Shown: positions 7,198-15,293 of the stretch, one piece after another | Position numbering within the stretch: position 1 is the stretch's first letter | How the letters are laid out: each line of letters starts with the position of its first letter | NCBI GenBank assembly: GCA_002436765.1 | Contig: DJNI01000079.1 | Span: 55,377 to 81,100 of the forward strand | Source: Clostridiales bacterium UBA6468 | Lineage (GTDB): Bacteria; Bacillota; Clostridia; Oscillospirales; Oscillospiraceae | Reading direction: 5' to 3' | DNA length: 25,724 nucleotides | The notes under the pieces: generated by a model | Told to the model about the DNA's origin: nothing | Databases searched by the model: none | Seen by the model: the letters and a program-made list of their open reading frames with translations, nothing else | Made by a program: the position numbers and the translations under genes

Positions 7198-8735
7198 GGC
7201 TTCTTCGCCTCCTTCTTTGCACCGGCCATATAAAGCCCCAGCTCTTCCACGGTGGTCTGCTTGGGGTCAAGCTCGCCCACGATCTCGCCTCCGTACATGA
7301 CAAGGATGCGGTCGGACACCGTCATGACCTCGTCCAGCTCCAGAGACACCAGCAGCACCGCCTTGCCCGCATCCCGCTGGGCGACGATCTGCTTGTGGAT
7401 ATACTCGATGGCGCCCACGTCCAGGCCGCGGGTGGGCTGCACGGCGATGAGCAGCTGGGGATCCTTGTCGATCTCCCGGGCGATGATCGCCTTCTGCTGG
7501 TTGCCGCCGGACATGGAACGGGCCGGGGTAATGGGGCCCTGACCGGAACGGACGTCATACTGCTCGATCAGCCGCTCGGCATAGGCGCGGATGTTCTTCC
7601 GGCGGAGGAAGCCGAACCTGTCGGTGAACTCCGGCTCAAAATACCGCTGCAAAATCATATTGTCTTCCAGGGTGTAGTCCAGCACAAGACCGTGCTTGTG
7701 GCGATCCTCCGGAATGTGGCTCATGCCCAGGGTGCTGCGGCGGCGGATGGGCGCATGGGTGATGTCCACGCCGCACATGGTGATGGTGCCGCCGGACACG
7801 GGCTCCAGACCGGAGATGGCATATACCAGCTCGCTCTGGCCGTTGCCGTCGATGCCCGCGATGCAGACGATCTCGCCTGCGTGTACCTGGAAGCTGACGT
7901 TTTTGACCGCGTTGTTCTTATGGACCTTGGAGGGAACAGTGAGGTTCTTCACATCCAGAACCACCTCGCCCGGATGCGCCTCGCCCTTTGTGACCGCGAA
8001 TTCCACGTCACGGCCGACCATCATCCGGGACAATTCTGCCTTGGTGGTGTCCGCGATGTTCACGGTGCCCATGTACTTGCCCTTGCGCAGAACGGAGCAG
8101 CGGTCGGCAACCGCCATGATTTCGTTGAGCTTGTGGGAGATAAAGAGGATGGACTTCCCCTCCGCCGCGAGGTTCCGCATGATCTGCAGCAGCTCCTGGA
8201 TCTCCTGAGGGGTCAGCACGGCGGTAGGCTCGTCGAAAATCAGAATTTCGTTGTCCCGGTACAGCATTTTCAGGATCTCCGTGCGCTGCTGCATACCCAC
8301 GGAAATGTCCTCGATCAGGGCGTCGGGATCCACCAGCAGGCCGTATTTTTCCGACAGCGCCATGACCTTTTCCCGGGCGCGGGCGCGCTGAAGGATGCCG
8401 TACTTCGTGTCCTCGTCGCCCAGGATGATGTTGTCCAGCACGGAGAAGCAATCCACCAGCTTGAAGTGCTGGTGCACCATGCCGATGCCCAGGGCGTTGG
8501 CGTCGTTGGGGTTGCTGATCCTGACCTCCACGCCGTCCTTTTTGATCACGCCCTCTTCTGGCTGATAAAGGCCGAACAGAACGCTCATCAGCGTGGACTT
8601 ACCGGCGCCGTTTTCACCCAGCAGGGCGTGAATCTCGCCCTTTTTCAGCTGGAGCGTAACATTGTCGTTTGCGATGATACCGGGGAAGCGCTTCGTAATG
8701 TTTACCATTTCGATTGCGTAAGGCACATCCTGCAA
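7194..8735 (-). CDS. nupO: Nucleoside ABC transporter ATPase, tandem nucleotide-binding domains (NupO-like)
   Basis: A 513-residue ATPase with two ABC domains, the arrangement of RbsA/MglA and NupO proteins. Domain one has a canonical Walker A (GENGAGKST, residues 40-48), a variant signature (SVGMQQR) and Walker B ILIFDEPTAVLTPQE. Domain two has a degenerate Walker A (GIDGNGQSE) but a good signature (SGGNQQK) and Walker B (LLIAVQPTRGLDVG). One degenerate site is normal for this family. I use the TTG at 8735, because AGGAGG lies eight bases upstream and the first internal ATG (codon 10) has no binding site. It energises import through NupP and NupQ. It has its own promoter and a structured leader, separate from nupN. 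Confidence 0.93.
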   Translation of the reverse strand: MQDVPYAIEMVNITKRFPGIIANDNVTLQLKKGEIHALLGENGAGKSTLMSVLFGLYQPEEGVIKKDGVEVRISNPNDANALGIGMVHQHFKLVDCFSVLDNIILGDEDTKYGILQRARAREKVMALSEKYGLLVDPDALIEDISVGMQQRTEILKMLYRDNEILIFDEPTAVLTPQEIQELLQIMRNLAAEGKSILFISHKLNEIMAVADRCSVLRKGKYMGTVNIADTTKAELSRMMVGRDVEFAVTKGEAHPGEVVLDVKNLTVPSKVHKNNAVKNVSFQVHAGEIVCIAGIDGNGQSELVYAISGLEPVSGGTITMCGVDITHAPIRRRSTLGMSHIPEDRHKHGLVLDYTLEDNMILQRYFEPEFTDRFGFLRRKNIRAYAERLIEQYDVRSGQGPITPARSMSGGNQQKAIIAREIDKDPQLLIAVQPTRGLDVGAIEYIHKQIVAQRDAGKAVLLVSLELDEVMTVSDRILVMYGGEIVGELDPKQTTVEELGLYMAGAKKEAKKP

Positions 8736-8854
8736 TCCAATTACCTCCTTTTCGTTCCCGGCGGAGCGGCGGCGCAGCTCGCCCCCTTGCTCCCGCCGCC
8801 GTCCGGCAATCCGTCATGGAATCTGCCGCCGGACGGTTCTCACGCGTGTATTGC
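8736..8854 (-). promoter_or_regulatory. GC-rich structured 5' leader of nupOPQ
   Basis: The 304-base gap between nupN and nupO holds, from nupN onward, the nupN terminator, about 100 bases with no clear feature, the nupO promoter and then this leader of about 119 bases. It has a nine-base perfect stem (GCCGGACGG, 8828-8836, with 8799-8807), then a second GC-rich region (about 8760-8800) with several ways to pair GGCGGAGC with GCTCCCGCC, and ends at the nupO AGGAGG. Pairing near the binding site or TTG start could affect translation. I recognise no known riboswitch. No intrinsic terminator is visible inside it. Confidence 0.4.
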
Positions 8855-8860
8855 CTTCTT

Positions 8861-8889
8861 ATTATACACGACCCATCGTCAGATTTCAA
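8861..8889 (-). promoter_or_regulatory. Sigma-A type promoter of nupOPQ
   Basis: On the minus strand TTGAAA (plus 8884-8889), 17 bases and a perfect TATAAT (plus 8861-8866). It lies between the nupN terminator and nupO, so the transporter core can be transcribed independently of the binding protein. Confidence 0.8.
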
Positions 8890-8984
8890 ATAAAATCCGT
8901 AGAAATTGGGAAATTTTTTGGGCAACGCCGCACAATTCGGCAAAAGGCGGCTGAGACTCGAAGATAGACTCGCACGGTGCTGCC

Positions 8985-9021
8985 TTTAAAAAAAGAGAAC
9001 GGGCAAATTGCCCGTTCTCTT
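8985..9021 (-). terminator. Strong intrinsic terminator after nupN
   Basis: A perfect 14-base inverted repeat (AAGAGAACGGGCAA, 8993-9006, with 9008-9021) follows the nupN stop by 18 bases. On the minus strand it runs into seven Ts (8988-8994). It should limit readthrough from the abundant binding protein into nupOPQ. Confidence 0.9.
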
Positions 9022-9039
9022 GGGGAAGCTGACGGAAAA

Positions 9040-10284
9040 TTACTTCAGGTTGCCCAGCCAGGACACGTTGACGTTGGTGGTGGCAGGCTCGGCGGAGGTG
9101 TCGTTGGAGACGGTGATGGTGCCGTCGAACATGCCCTTCACCAGAGCGGCGTAGTCGTCCTTGGTGAAGCCGTCGCCGAACTGAGTGGTCTCGGACAGCT
9201 GCACGTAGTTGGCGGTGGGATCGTCGCCGGATACCAGACCCAGAGTCTCGATCTTGCCGGCATAGTCAGACCACTTGCCGTTGATGACGATGTCGGTCAG
9301 GGTGTCCACGGTGGTGGGATACAGACCCTTCATGGCGGAGGTCACGGTCATGCCCTCGCCGTAGTTGCCGTCGATGATGGCCTTCTGGTCAACGTCAACG
9401 CCGATGATCTTGCCGCCGACCTTCTTGGCAGCCTCGGCAGCGGAGGTGTAGATGCCGCCGCCGCAGGCGAAGACAATCTCGGTGCCGTCGGCATACCAGG
9501 TGTCCATAACGGCGGTGATGTCGGCGTCGCCGGAGAACTGGTTGCCGTAAGCGTACTTCATGTCAACGGTGATGCCCAGCTCCTTGGCGGCGGCGTCAGC
9601 ACCCTGCACATAGCCGTAGCCATAGCGGATAACGGCGGGAACGGCCATGCCGCCCAGGAAGCCCAGCTTGGTGTAGCCCAGCTTGACGGCGGCGTAACCG
9701 GCCATGTAGCCGGGCAGCTCTTCCTGATAGATGGCGCAGTAGACATTGCTCATGTCCACGTAGTCTTCCAGGTTCCAGTTGTCGGGGTTGTAGTCATAGC
9801 TCTCGCCCTTGTTGGCAACGGCGGCCTCCAGCAGGTCGCCCTTGGCCACGTCCAGCGCCACGAACTTCACGTCGGGATAGTTGGGAGCGACTTCCACGAT
9901 GGTGCCGCCGAAGGCATAACCGGGCATAACGATGACATTGTAGCCCTCAGCGATGGCCAGTTCCACGGAAGCCACACGGCCGGCGGTATCGTTGCTGGTG
10001 GGCTTGTAGTACTTGGTTTCCACATTGTTGTCCTTGCCGAAAGCAACGACGGCTTCCCAGGTGGTCTGGTTGAAGGACTGGTCGGTGATATCACCGTAGT
10101 CGGTAACCATGGCGACCTTGTAGTCGGGAGCGGCTGCCTGCGCCTCGGTAGCGGGGGCCTCGGTAGCCTTGGTCTCGGCGGGCTTGGCTTCGGTAGCCTT
10201 GGTCTCGGCGGTATTGCCGGAGCCGCAGGCGACCAGGGTCAGGGACAGCGCCAGAACCAGCAGCAGAGCCAGGATCTTTTTCAT
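9040..10284 (-). CDS. nupN: BMP-family (PnrA-like) nucleoside-binding lipoprotein (NupN-like)
   Basis: A 414-residue extracellular lipoprotein. The signal peptide MKKILALLLVLALSLTLVAC ends in lipobox LVAC with Cys20. A short low-complexity linker built from TKATEA/KPAE units (about 25-50) follows, then a periplasmic-binding-protein type I fold of the basic membrane protein (BMP) family, beginning YKVAMVTDYGDITDQSFNQTTWEAV. Further family segments are VIMPGYAFGGTIVEVAPNYPDVKFVALDV and EIVFACGGGIYTSA. BMP proteins such as PnrA and NupN bind purine or other nucleosides and deliver them to the NupOPQ-type importer, here encoded just downstream. The ATG has GGAGGAA upstream. Its own promoter and strong terminator suggest it is made in excess over the permease. 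Confidence 0.93.
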   Translation of the reverse strand: MKKILALLLVLALSLTLVACGSGNTAETKATEAKPAETKATEAPATEAQAAAPDYKVAMVTDYGDITDQSFNQTTWEAVVAFGKDNNVETKYYKPTSNDTAGRVASVELAIAEGYNVIVMPGYAFGGTIVEVAPNYPDVKFVALDVAKGDLLEAAVANKGESYDYNPDNWNLEDYVDMSNVYCAIYQEELPGYMAGYAAVKLGYTKLGFLGGMAVPAVIRYGYGYVQGADAAAKELGITVDMKYAYGNQFSGDADITAVMDTWYADGTEIVFACGGGIYTSAAEAAKKVGGKIIGVDVDQKAIIDGNYGEGMTVTSAMKGLYPTTVDTLTDIVINGKWSDYAGKIETLGLVSGDDPTANYVQLSETTQFGDGFTKDDYAALVKGMFDGTITVSNDTSAEPATTNVNVSWLGNLK

Positions 10285-10337
10285 GATTGCATTCCTCCAT
10301 ATTTTCTATTCTTTGCAGTGTTCGATACACCGATCCT

Positions 10338-10366
10338 ATTGTCGCACATTTCCGGGAAAAAATCAA
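10338..10366 (-). promoter_or_regulatory. Promoter of nupN, extended -10 type
   Basis: On the minus strand TTGATT (plus 10361-10366), 17 bases, then GACAAT (plus 10338-10343) preceded by TGC. The predicted start near 10331 leaves about 47 bases of untranslated leader. It lies in the 136-base gap after cdd, where no convincing cdd terminator is seen, so some readthrough from the tdk-cdd operon is possible. Confidence 0.65.
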
Positions 10367-10420
10367 CACATTTTCGTTCTTTTTCCCGGTTTTTTCGGGA
10401 TTCCCTTCGGCGTGTCCCCG

Positions 10421-10831
10421 TCAGGCGTGCATATGTTTCTGCGCGGAGAAGCTGAAGGGCAGGATCTCGGCCAGGGTGTGGGCTTCGTAGCCCTCCGGCG
10501 TGATCATGTAAATGCGGAAATCGTCGCCGCAGAACTCCCGCATCACCTGACGGCACACGCCGCAGGGCGGGAACGCCCCGGTGATGACGCCGTCCTTGCC
10601 GCCGCACACGGCGATGGAAACAAAGTCCCGGTGGCCGTCGTAGACCGCCTTGAAGAAGGCGGTGCGCTCGGCGCAGACCGTGGGGCTGTAGGACGCGTTT
10701 TCAATGTTGCAGCCCTGATACACCGTCCCGTCGGCGCACAGCAGCGCCGCGCCCACTTGATAGCCGGAATAGGGGACGTAGGCATGGGTCATGGCCTCTT
10801 TGGCAAGCGCACACAGTTTTTCGGGTGTCAT
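10421..10831 (-). CDS. cdd: Cytidine deaminase
   Basis: A 136-residue protein with the length of the small tetrameric zinc cytidine deaminases. Visible residues are NIENASYSPTVCAERTA, with zinc ligand Cys53 and catalytic Glu55, and PPCGVCRQVMREF, with zinc ligands Cys90 and Cys93. It deaminates cytidine and deoxycytidine to uridine and deoxyuridine in the cytoplasm. It is the last gene of the tdk-deoC-deoD-deoB-cdd run, 17 bases after deoB, with all catalytic residues present. It feeds imported cytidine into the same catabolic route as the other nucleosides. Confidence 0.96.
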   Translation of the reverse strand: MTPEKLCALAKEAMTHAYVPYSGYQVGAALLCADGTVYQGCNIENASYSPTVCAERTAFFKAVYDGHRDFVSIAVCGGKDGVITGAFPPCGVCRQVMREFCGDDFRIYMITPEGYEAHTLAEILPFSFSAQKHMHA

Positions 10832-10848
10832 GATTTGCCTCCTGATGC

Positions 10849-12015
10849 TTACAGTATTTCCTTTGCGAAGCTCGTGCCCGCGCCGTCCCAGGCAACGCCC
10901 AGCAGGTCGGTGACGGTGGCGGCAATGTCCGCGAAGGTGGGTTTTGTGCCGAGATTGCCGGGCTTGACGCCCTTACCCAGAACCAGCAGCGGCACGTATT
11001 CCCGGGTGTGGTCGGTGGTGGCGGTGTAGGAGGGGTCGCAGCCGTGGTCGGCGGTGATCATCACCACATCGTCTTCACCGAGAGTGGGCAGGAACGCGCC
11101 CAGCCAGCGGTCAAATTCCGTCAGGGCGGCGGCGTAGCCGTCGATGTCCCGGCGGTGGCCGTAGAGCATGTCAAAGTCCACCAGATTCACAAAGCACAGG
11201 CCGTGAAAATCCCGTGCGGCATAGTCCGTGGTGTGGGCCATACCGTCGGCGTTGGACTTATTGAACACGTACTCCGTGTCTCCCCGTCCGGCGAAAATGT
11301 CGTGGATCTTACCCACGGCCAGACAGTCCAGCCCCGCCGCCTTTACGGCGTCCAGCATGGTTTTTTTCGGCGGCTCCAGAGAAAAGTCGTGGCGGTTGGC
11401 CGTGCGCTGGAAGCCGTGCTCCGCGTCGCCCACGTAGGGGCGGGCGATCACCCGGCCGACGCCGTATTTTCCCTGCAAAATCTTCCGCGCCTTGCGGCAG
11501 GCGTCGTACAGCTCCTGCAAGGGGATCCACGCCTCGTGCGCCGCCACCTGGAACACGGAGTCGGCGGAGGTGTAGACGATCCACTTGCCGGTTTTGCGCT
11601 GCTCCTCACCGTAGTCCCGGATGACGTCGGTGCCGGAATAGGGCAGGTTGCACAGCACGCCCCGGCCGGTCTCCTTCTCAAAGGCGTCCAGAACCTCTTT
11701 GGGGAAGCCGTCGGGGAAGGTGGGCAGAGGCTGGGGGGAGATCACACCGGCGATCTCCCAATGGCCGATGGTGGTGTCCTTGCCCATGGAGCTTTCCTTC
11801 ATCCGGGCGAACGCGCCGGTGGGAGCGTCGGTCTTGGGCAGACAGGTCACGCCGTCGATGTCGCCCAGTCCCGCGGCGGTCATGTTGGGGATGTCCAGCT
11901 TGGACGAGGTGGCGCAGGCGCGCAGGGTGTTGACGTCCACGTCCCCGAAGGATTCCGCGTCCGGCATCGCGCCGATGCCGAAGGAATCCAGAACGATCAG
12001 AAATACTCGCTTCAT
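10849..12015 (-). CDS. deoB: Phosphopentomutase
   Basis: A 388-residue alkaline-phosphatase-superfamily enzyme. The N-terminus MKRVFLIVLDSFGIGAMPDA carries the metal-binding Asp10; GKDTTIGHWEIAG (79-91) contains the Thr positions that carry the phosphate in this family. The C-terminal metal-binding part reads MITADHGCDPSYTATTDHTREYVPLL. It interconverts ribose-1-phosphate or deoxyribose-1-phosphate with the 5-phosphates, linking DeoD to DeoC. The length is normal and no motif is missing. It lies between deoD (26 bases upstream) and cdd (17 bases downstream). A GGTGAT sequence serves as a modest ribosome binding site. Confidence 0.97.
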   Translation of the reverse strand: MKRVFLIVLDSFGIGAMPDAESFGDVDVNTLRACATSSKLDIPNMTAAGLGDIDGVTCLPKTDAPTGAFARMKESSMGKDTTIGHWEIAGVISPQPLPTFPDGFPKEVLDAFEKETGRGVLCNLPYSGTDVIRDYGEEQRKTGKWIVYTSADSVFQVAAHEAWIPLQELYDACRKARKILQGKYGVGRVIARPYVGDAEHGFQRTANRHDFSLEPPKKTMLDAVKAAGLDCLAVGKIHDIFAGRGDTEYVFNKSNADGMAHTTDYAARDFHGLCFVNLVDFDMLYGHRRDIDGYAAALTEFDRWLGAFLPTLGEDDVVMITADHGCDPSYTATTDHTREYVPLLVLGKGVKPGNLGTKPTFADIAATVTDLLGVAWDGAGTSFAKEIL

Positions 12016-12041
12016 ATTATCACCTTAAATTCTGGGGTTTA

Positions 12042-12785
12042 TTAGTTCTCCATGGCCACGGCGGTGTCCAGCGCTACCTTCATCATGGTGGTGAAGGAAT
12101 TCTGGCGCTGCTCGGAGGTGGTCTCCTCACCGGTGAGGATGTGGTCGGAAATGGTGCAGATGCACAGCGCCCGCTTGCCGTACCGGGCGGCGTTCATGTA
12201 CAGGGCGGCGGCTTCCATCTCCAGCGCCATGACGCCCATCTTCTTCAGGCCGTACAGGCTGTCCAGTCCCTCGGGCACCAGCGCGTGGTCGCCGTAGAAC
12301 ACGTCGGAGGAATTGACGTTGCCCACGTGGTAAACGGCGCCGTTTTCCTCGGCGGCCTTCACGGCCTGCTTCAGCAGCTCCCAGGATGCGATGGGGGCGA
12401 AGGTGCCGGGCAGGTGGAACTGGGCGGCAAAGTTGGAATCGGTGCAGGCGCCCTGGGCGATCACCAGGTCATACAGGTGGATATGCTCCTGAATGGCGCC
12501 CGCGGAGCCGACGCGGATGATGTTTTCCACGCCGTAGCCGTTGAACAGCTCGTGGGAGTAAATGCCGATGGCGGGCATACCCATGCCGGAGGCCATGACG
12601 GAGACCTTGACGCCCTTATAGGTGCCGGTATAGCCCTGCACGCCCCGGACGTTGTTGACAAGGACGGGGTTTTCCAGGAAATTCTCGGCGATGAACCTGC
12701 TGCGCAGCGGGTCGCCGGGCATCAGGACGGTTTTGCCGAAATCACCGGGCTTTGCGGAAATATGAGGGGTGGGAGTCGGAAACAT
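12042..12785 (-). CDS. deoD: Purine-nucleoside phosphorylase, hexameric DeoD type
   Basis: A 247-residue protein beginning MFPTPTPHISAKPGDFGKT, with PGDPLRSRFIAENFL, GMGMPAIGIYSHELF, RVGSAGAI, and the substrate-contacting GVMALEMEAAALYMNA and ICTISDHI segments typical of DeoD. It splits purine (deoxy)nucleosides with phosphate into base and (deoxy)ribose-1-phosphate. The ATG at 12785 is chosen because AAAGGA lies at proper spacing; an in-frame ATG three codons earlier would sit on top of that site. It is embedded between deoC and deoB, so the products pass directly to the neighbouring enzymes. Confidence 0.95.
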   Translation of the reverse strand: MFPTPTPHISAKPGDFGKTVLMPGDPLRSRFIAENFLENPVLVNNVRGVQGYTGTYKGVKVSVMASGMGMPAIGIYSHELFNGYGVENIIRVGSAGAIQEHIHLYDLVIAQGACTDSNFAAQFHLPGTFAPIASWELLKQAVKAAEENGAVYHVGNVNSSDVFYGDHALVPEGLDSLYGLKKMGVMALEMEAAALYMNAARYGKRALCICTISDHILTGEETTSEQRQNSFTTMMKVALDTAVAMEN

Positions 12786-12832
12786 TGCTATCATCCTTTC
12801 GCTTCTATAATATAAAATGTAGCGGGATAGAC

Positions 12833-13501
12833 TCAGTAACCGCCGTTGCTTTCCAGCCCTTTTGCGATTTTGACAATGCGGGAGGTGCCCAGGCGGGACG
12901 CGCCCAGGGCGATGAACTTCTCCGCGTCTTCCAGGCTGGAAATGCCGCCGGCGGCCTTGATCTTCACATGGGGCGCGACATGAGCGGCGAACAGCTCCAC
13001 GTCGTGGAAGGTCGCGCCACCCTTGGAAAAGCCCGTGGAGGTCTTGATGTAGTCCGCGCCGGAATCGGAGACGCACTTGCACAGGGCGATCTTTTCCGCG
13101 TCGGTGAGCAGGCAGGTCTCAATGATGACCTTCAGGAGCTTTCCGCCGCAGGCGGCCTTTATGTCGGCGATCTCCCCGGTGACCTTTTCCCACAAGGCGT
13201 CCTTCGCCCAGCCGATGTTGATGACCATGTCCACCTCGTCCGCGCCGTTGGCCACGGCGTCGGAGGCCATGAAGCACTTGGCGGCGGTGGTGTCGTAGCC
13301 GTTGGGGAAGCCGATGACGGTGCAGATGGGCAGTCTGTCCTCCACGTACTGCTTCGCCTGATTGACGTAGGACGCGGGGATGCAGACGGAGGCGGTGTGG
13401 TACCTGATCCCGTCGTCGCAGACGCCCCTGATCTCCGCCCATGTGGCGGTCTGGGTCAGCAGGGTGTGGTCGCACTTGGCAAGAATGTCTTTCAGTTCCA
13501 T
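12833..13501 (-). CDS. deoC: Deoxyribose-phosphate aldolase
   Basis: A 222-residue class I aldolase. Visible catalytic features are the Schiff-base lysine in DYIKTSTGFSKGGAT (Lys153), the proton-relay lysine in VKIKAAGGISS (Lys182), and Asp91 in DEVDMVINIG. It cleaves 2-deoxyribose-5-phosphate to acetaldehyde and glyceraldehyde-3-phosphate, the last step of deoxynucleoside catabolism. I place the start at 13501 (MELKD), because GGAGAA precedes it at normal spacing; the longer upstream in-frame extension is Pro/Arg-rich, overlaps tdk and has no family match. It follows tdk by 17 bases. Confidence 0.96.
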   Translation of the reverse strand: MELKDILAKCDHTLLTQTATWAEIRGVCDDGIRYHTASVCIPASYVNQAKQYVEDRLPICTVIGFPNGYDTTAAKCFMASDAVANGADEVDMVINIGWAKDALWEKVTGEIADIKAACGGKLLKVIIETCLLTDAEKIALCKCVSDSGADYIKTSTGFSKGGATFHDVELFAAHVAPHVKIKAAGGISSLEDAEKFIALGASRLGTSRIVKIAKGLESNGGY

Positions 13502-13518
13502 GAAAATTCTCCTTTTTC

Positions 13519-14124
13519 TTAGTTGTGTCCGTGGAGGCGGATGACCCGGTGCTCCCGGATGCCCCGGATGTAGCACTTGTGACACATGGCAATATAGCTG
13601 TCGTTACCCCCCAGAACCACCTGGGCGCCCTGGGTGATGATGTGGCCGTCGCCGTCGATCCGGGCGTTCACCGTGGCCTTCGCGCCGCAGTCGCAGATGG
13701 TCTTGATCTCCTGAATGGTGTCCGCCACCTCCATCAGGCGGCGGCTGCCGGGGAACAGGCGGGTCTGGAAGTCCGTGCGCAGGCCGAAGCACATCACGGG
13801 GATGTTGCAGTCATTGACAAGAGCCCGGAGCTGGTCGATCTGGCTTTCCGTCAGGAACTGGCACTCGTCCACGATGATGACGTCGCACCTGCCCTCCTGG
13901 GTGTCCTGAAACAGCAGGTAAATGTCCGTTCCCGGGGCGATGATGTCCGCCGGGGATTCCAGACCGATGCGGCTGCGCAGGATCTTCGCGCCGTCCCGGG
14001 TGTCGGTGCCGGGCTTGATGAGCCAGACGCTTAAGTCGTTTTCCTCATAGTTGTATTTGGTGATCAGCGCCTGCGCCGTTTTGCTGGAACCCATGGCGCC
14101 GTACTTGAAATATAGCTTTGCCAT
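13519..14124 (-). CDS. tdk: Thymidine kinase
   Basis: A 201-residue type II thymidine kinase. The P-loop GAMGSSKT is at residues 9-16, the Walker B/catalytic region DVIIVDECQFL has Glu87, and the zinc-binding Cys pairs are in ICDCG (144/146) and MCHKC (181/184). It phosphorylates thymidine and deoxyuridine with ATP. The start at 14124 (MAKLYF) has GGAGGT seven bases upstream; the longer frame starting at 14178 would lie across the promoter and is rejected. It is the first gene of the salvage operon under a consensus promoter at 14150-14178. Unlike its operon partners, which degrade nucleosides, it retains them for DNA synthesis. Confidence 0.96.
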   Translation of the reverse strand: MAKLYFKYGAMGSSKTAQALITKYNYEENDLSVWLIKPGTDTRDGAKILRSRIGLESPADIIAPGTDIYLLFQDTQEGRCDVIIVDECQFLTESQIDQLRALVNDCNIPVMCFGLRTDFQTRLFPGSRRLMEVADTIQEIKTICDCGAKATVNARIDGDGHIITQGAQVVLGGNDSYIAMCHKCYIRGIREHRVIRLHGHN

Positions 14125-14149
14125 TGTGTCTACCTCCGTTCGCCCTCCT

Positions 14150-14178
14150 ATTATAACGAAAAAAAAGGCCGGATGCAA
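14150..14178 (-). promoter_or_regulatory. Sigma-A type promoter of the tdk-deoC-deoD-deoB-cdd operon
   Basis: On the minus strand TTGCAT (plus 14173-14178), 17 bases, and a perfect TATAAT (plus 14150-14155). The predicted start near 14143 leaves only about 20 bases before the tdk ATG, so there is no room for a riboswitch. I see no obvious operator palindrome. Confidence 0.85.
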
Positions 14179-14211
14179 CCCCTTTTCTGGGCGAACTATA
14201 CAACGCCACCC

Positions 14212-14240
14212 TTGCTTTTCCTCCGGTCAGATGCTATACT
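14212..14240 (+). promoter_or_regulatory. Promoter of the DUF4349 lipoprotein gene
   Basis: TTGCTT (14212-14217), 17 bases, TATACT (14235-14240) preceded by TGC, an extended -10. It is divergent from the tdk promoter, with 33 bases between the two -35 boxes. A leader of about 100 bases follows before the AAGGAGGT ribosome binding site. Confidence 0.75.
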
Positions 14241-14347
14241 GAGCAAAAGAAGAAAAAATTCTCCGCAAATTTTCCGTTTTCTGAAACCTTCGTCCCGATT
14301 TATCGAGTATTTCAGCAGAAGCACAAAATAACAAGGAGGTAACTCAA

Positions 14348-15280
14348 ATGAAAAAGATGACCGCGTTTCTCGTGACATTGTGTATGCTCGCCGCTCTGCT
14401 GGCCGGATGCGGCGGCGCAAACAAATCCGCTCAGGCCTTCGACGCCGCCCCCGCCGAGGCGGCGAACGGCGCTTATGATATGGAGAGCGCCAAATCGGAG
14501 GACGGCGGACTGACAGGCGACACCGCCGCCGATTCCACCGTGCTGCCGGAAGGCCGCAAATGGATTATCACCGTGAACATGTCCGCCGAAACAGAAGACC
14601 TGGACGCTCTGATGGAGACTCTGAACGGAAAAATTTCCGGCCTGGGGGGCTATGTGGAGGATCAGGACAGCTATAACGGCAGTATGTATTCCTCCCGCCG
14701 CTACCGCAGTGCCAGCCTCACCGTCCGCATTCCCGCGGAGCGGGTGGACGAATTCACCGAGGAAATGTCCGGGATTGCCAACGTGGTGTCCACCAACCTG
14801 AGCCGGGAGGACATCACCCTGAGCTATGTTTCCACCGAAAGCCGCGTCAAGGCGCTGCAGACCGAGGAAGCCCGCCTTCTGGAGCTGATGGAGCAGGCCG
14901 AGACCATGGCCGACCTGCTGGAGATCGAAAGCCGCCTGACGGACGTGCGCTACGAGCTGGAAAACCACGCTTCCCAGCTGCGGCTGTACGACAACCAGGT
15001 GGACTACGCCACCATCTACTTATCCATCGACGAGGTGCAGGAATACACCCCCGTTGAGGAGCCCACCGTGTGGGAGCGGATCAGCGGCGGTTTCGTGAGC
15101 AGCGTGAAGGGTCTCGGCAACGGGCTGCTCGACCTGCTGGTGTGGGTGCTGGCAAAATCCCCCTATCTCGTCATTCTGGGCGGCGTCACCGTGGGTGTGG
15201 TGGTTCTCGTCAGGAAGCGCAAAGCCCGCAGGGCGGCAAAGAAGGCCGCCAAGCAGAATCCTACCGAAGAAAGCAAGTAA
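14348..15280 (+). CDS. DUF4349 domain-containing lipoprotein
   Basis: A 310-residue cell-envelope protein. The signal peptide ends in lipobox LLAGC (Cys21), followed by an Ala/Asp-rich linker to about residue 70. The DUF4349 domain (about 73-275) starts at RKWIITVNMSAETEDLDALMETLNGKI and includes IPAERVDEF, a predicted helical hairpin or coiled coil (KALQTEEARLLELMEQAETMADLLEIESRLTDV, split here by function only) and DYATIYLSIDEV. One membrane segment near residues 267-287 and a Lys/Arg-rich cytoplasmic tail finish the protein. The function of DUF4349 is not established. It has its own promoter, an AAGGAGGT binding site and a terminator, so it is a single-gene unit. Confidence 0.88.
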   Translation: MKKMTAFLVTLCMLAALLAGCGGANKSAQAFDAAPAEAANGAYDMESAKSEDGGLTGDTAADSTVLPEGRKWIITVNMSAETEDLDALMETLNGKISGLGGYVEDQDSYNGSMYSSRRYRSASLTVRIPAERVDEFTEEMSGIANVVSTNLSREDITLSYVSTESRVKALQTEEARLLELMEQAETMADLLEIESRLTDVRYELENHASQLRLYDNQVDYATIYLSIDEVQEYTPVEEPTVWERISGGFVSSVKGLGNGLLDLLVWVLAKSPYLVILGGVTVGVVVLVRKRKARRAAKKAAKQNPTEESK

Positions 15281-15293
15281 ACATAAACCCCGC

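Noticed and set aside
8614..8943. 109-codon minus-strand frame covering the nupO leader
   Set aside because: It is out of frame with nupO, crosses its promoter and is Arg/Ala-rich. The leader is better explained as structured RNA.
7149..8954. 601-codon plus-strand frame opposite nupO
   Set aside because: Antisense shadow of a clear two-domain ABC ATPase; no ribosome binding site or motif of its own.
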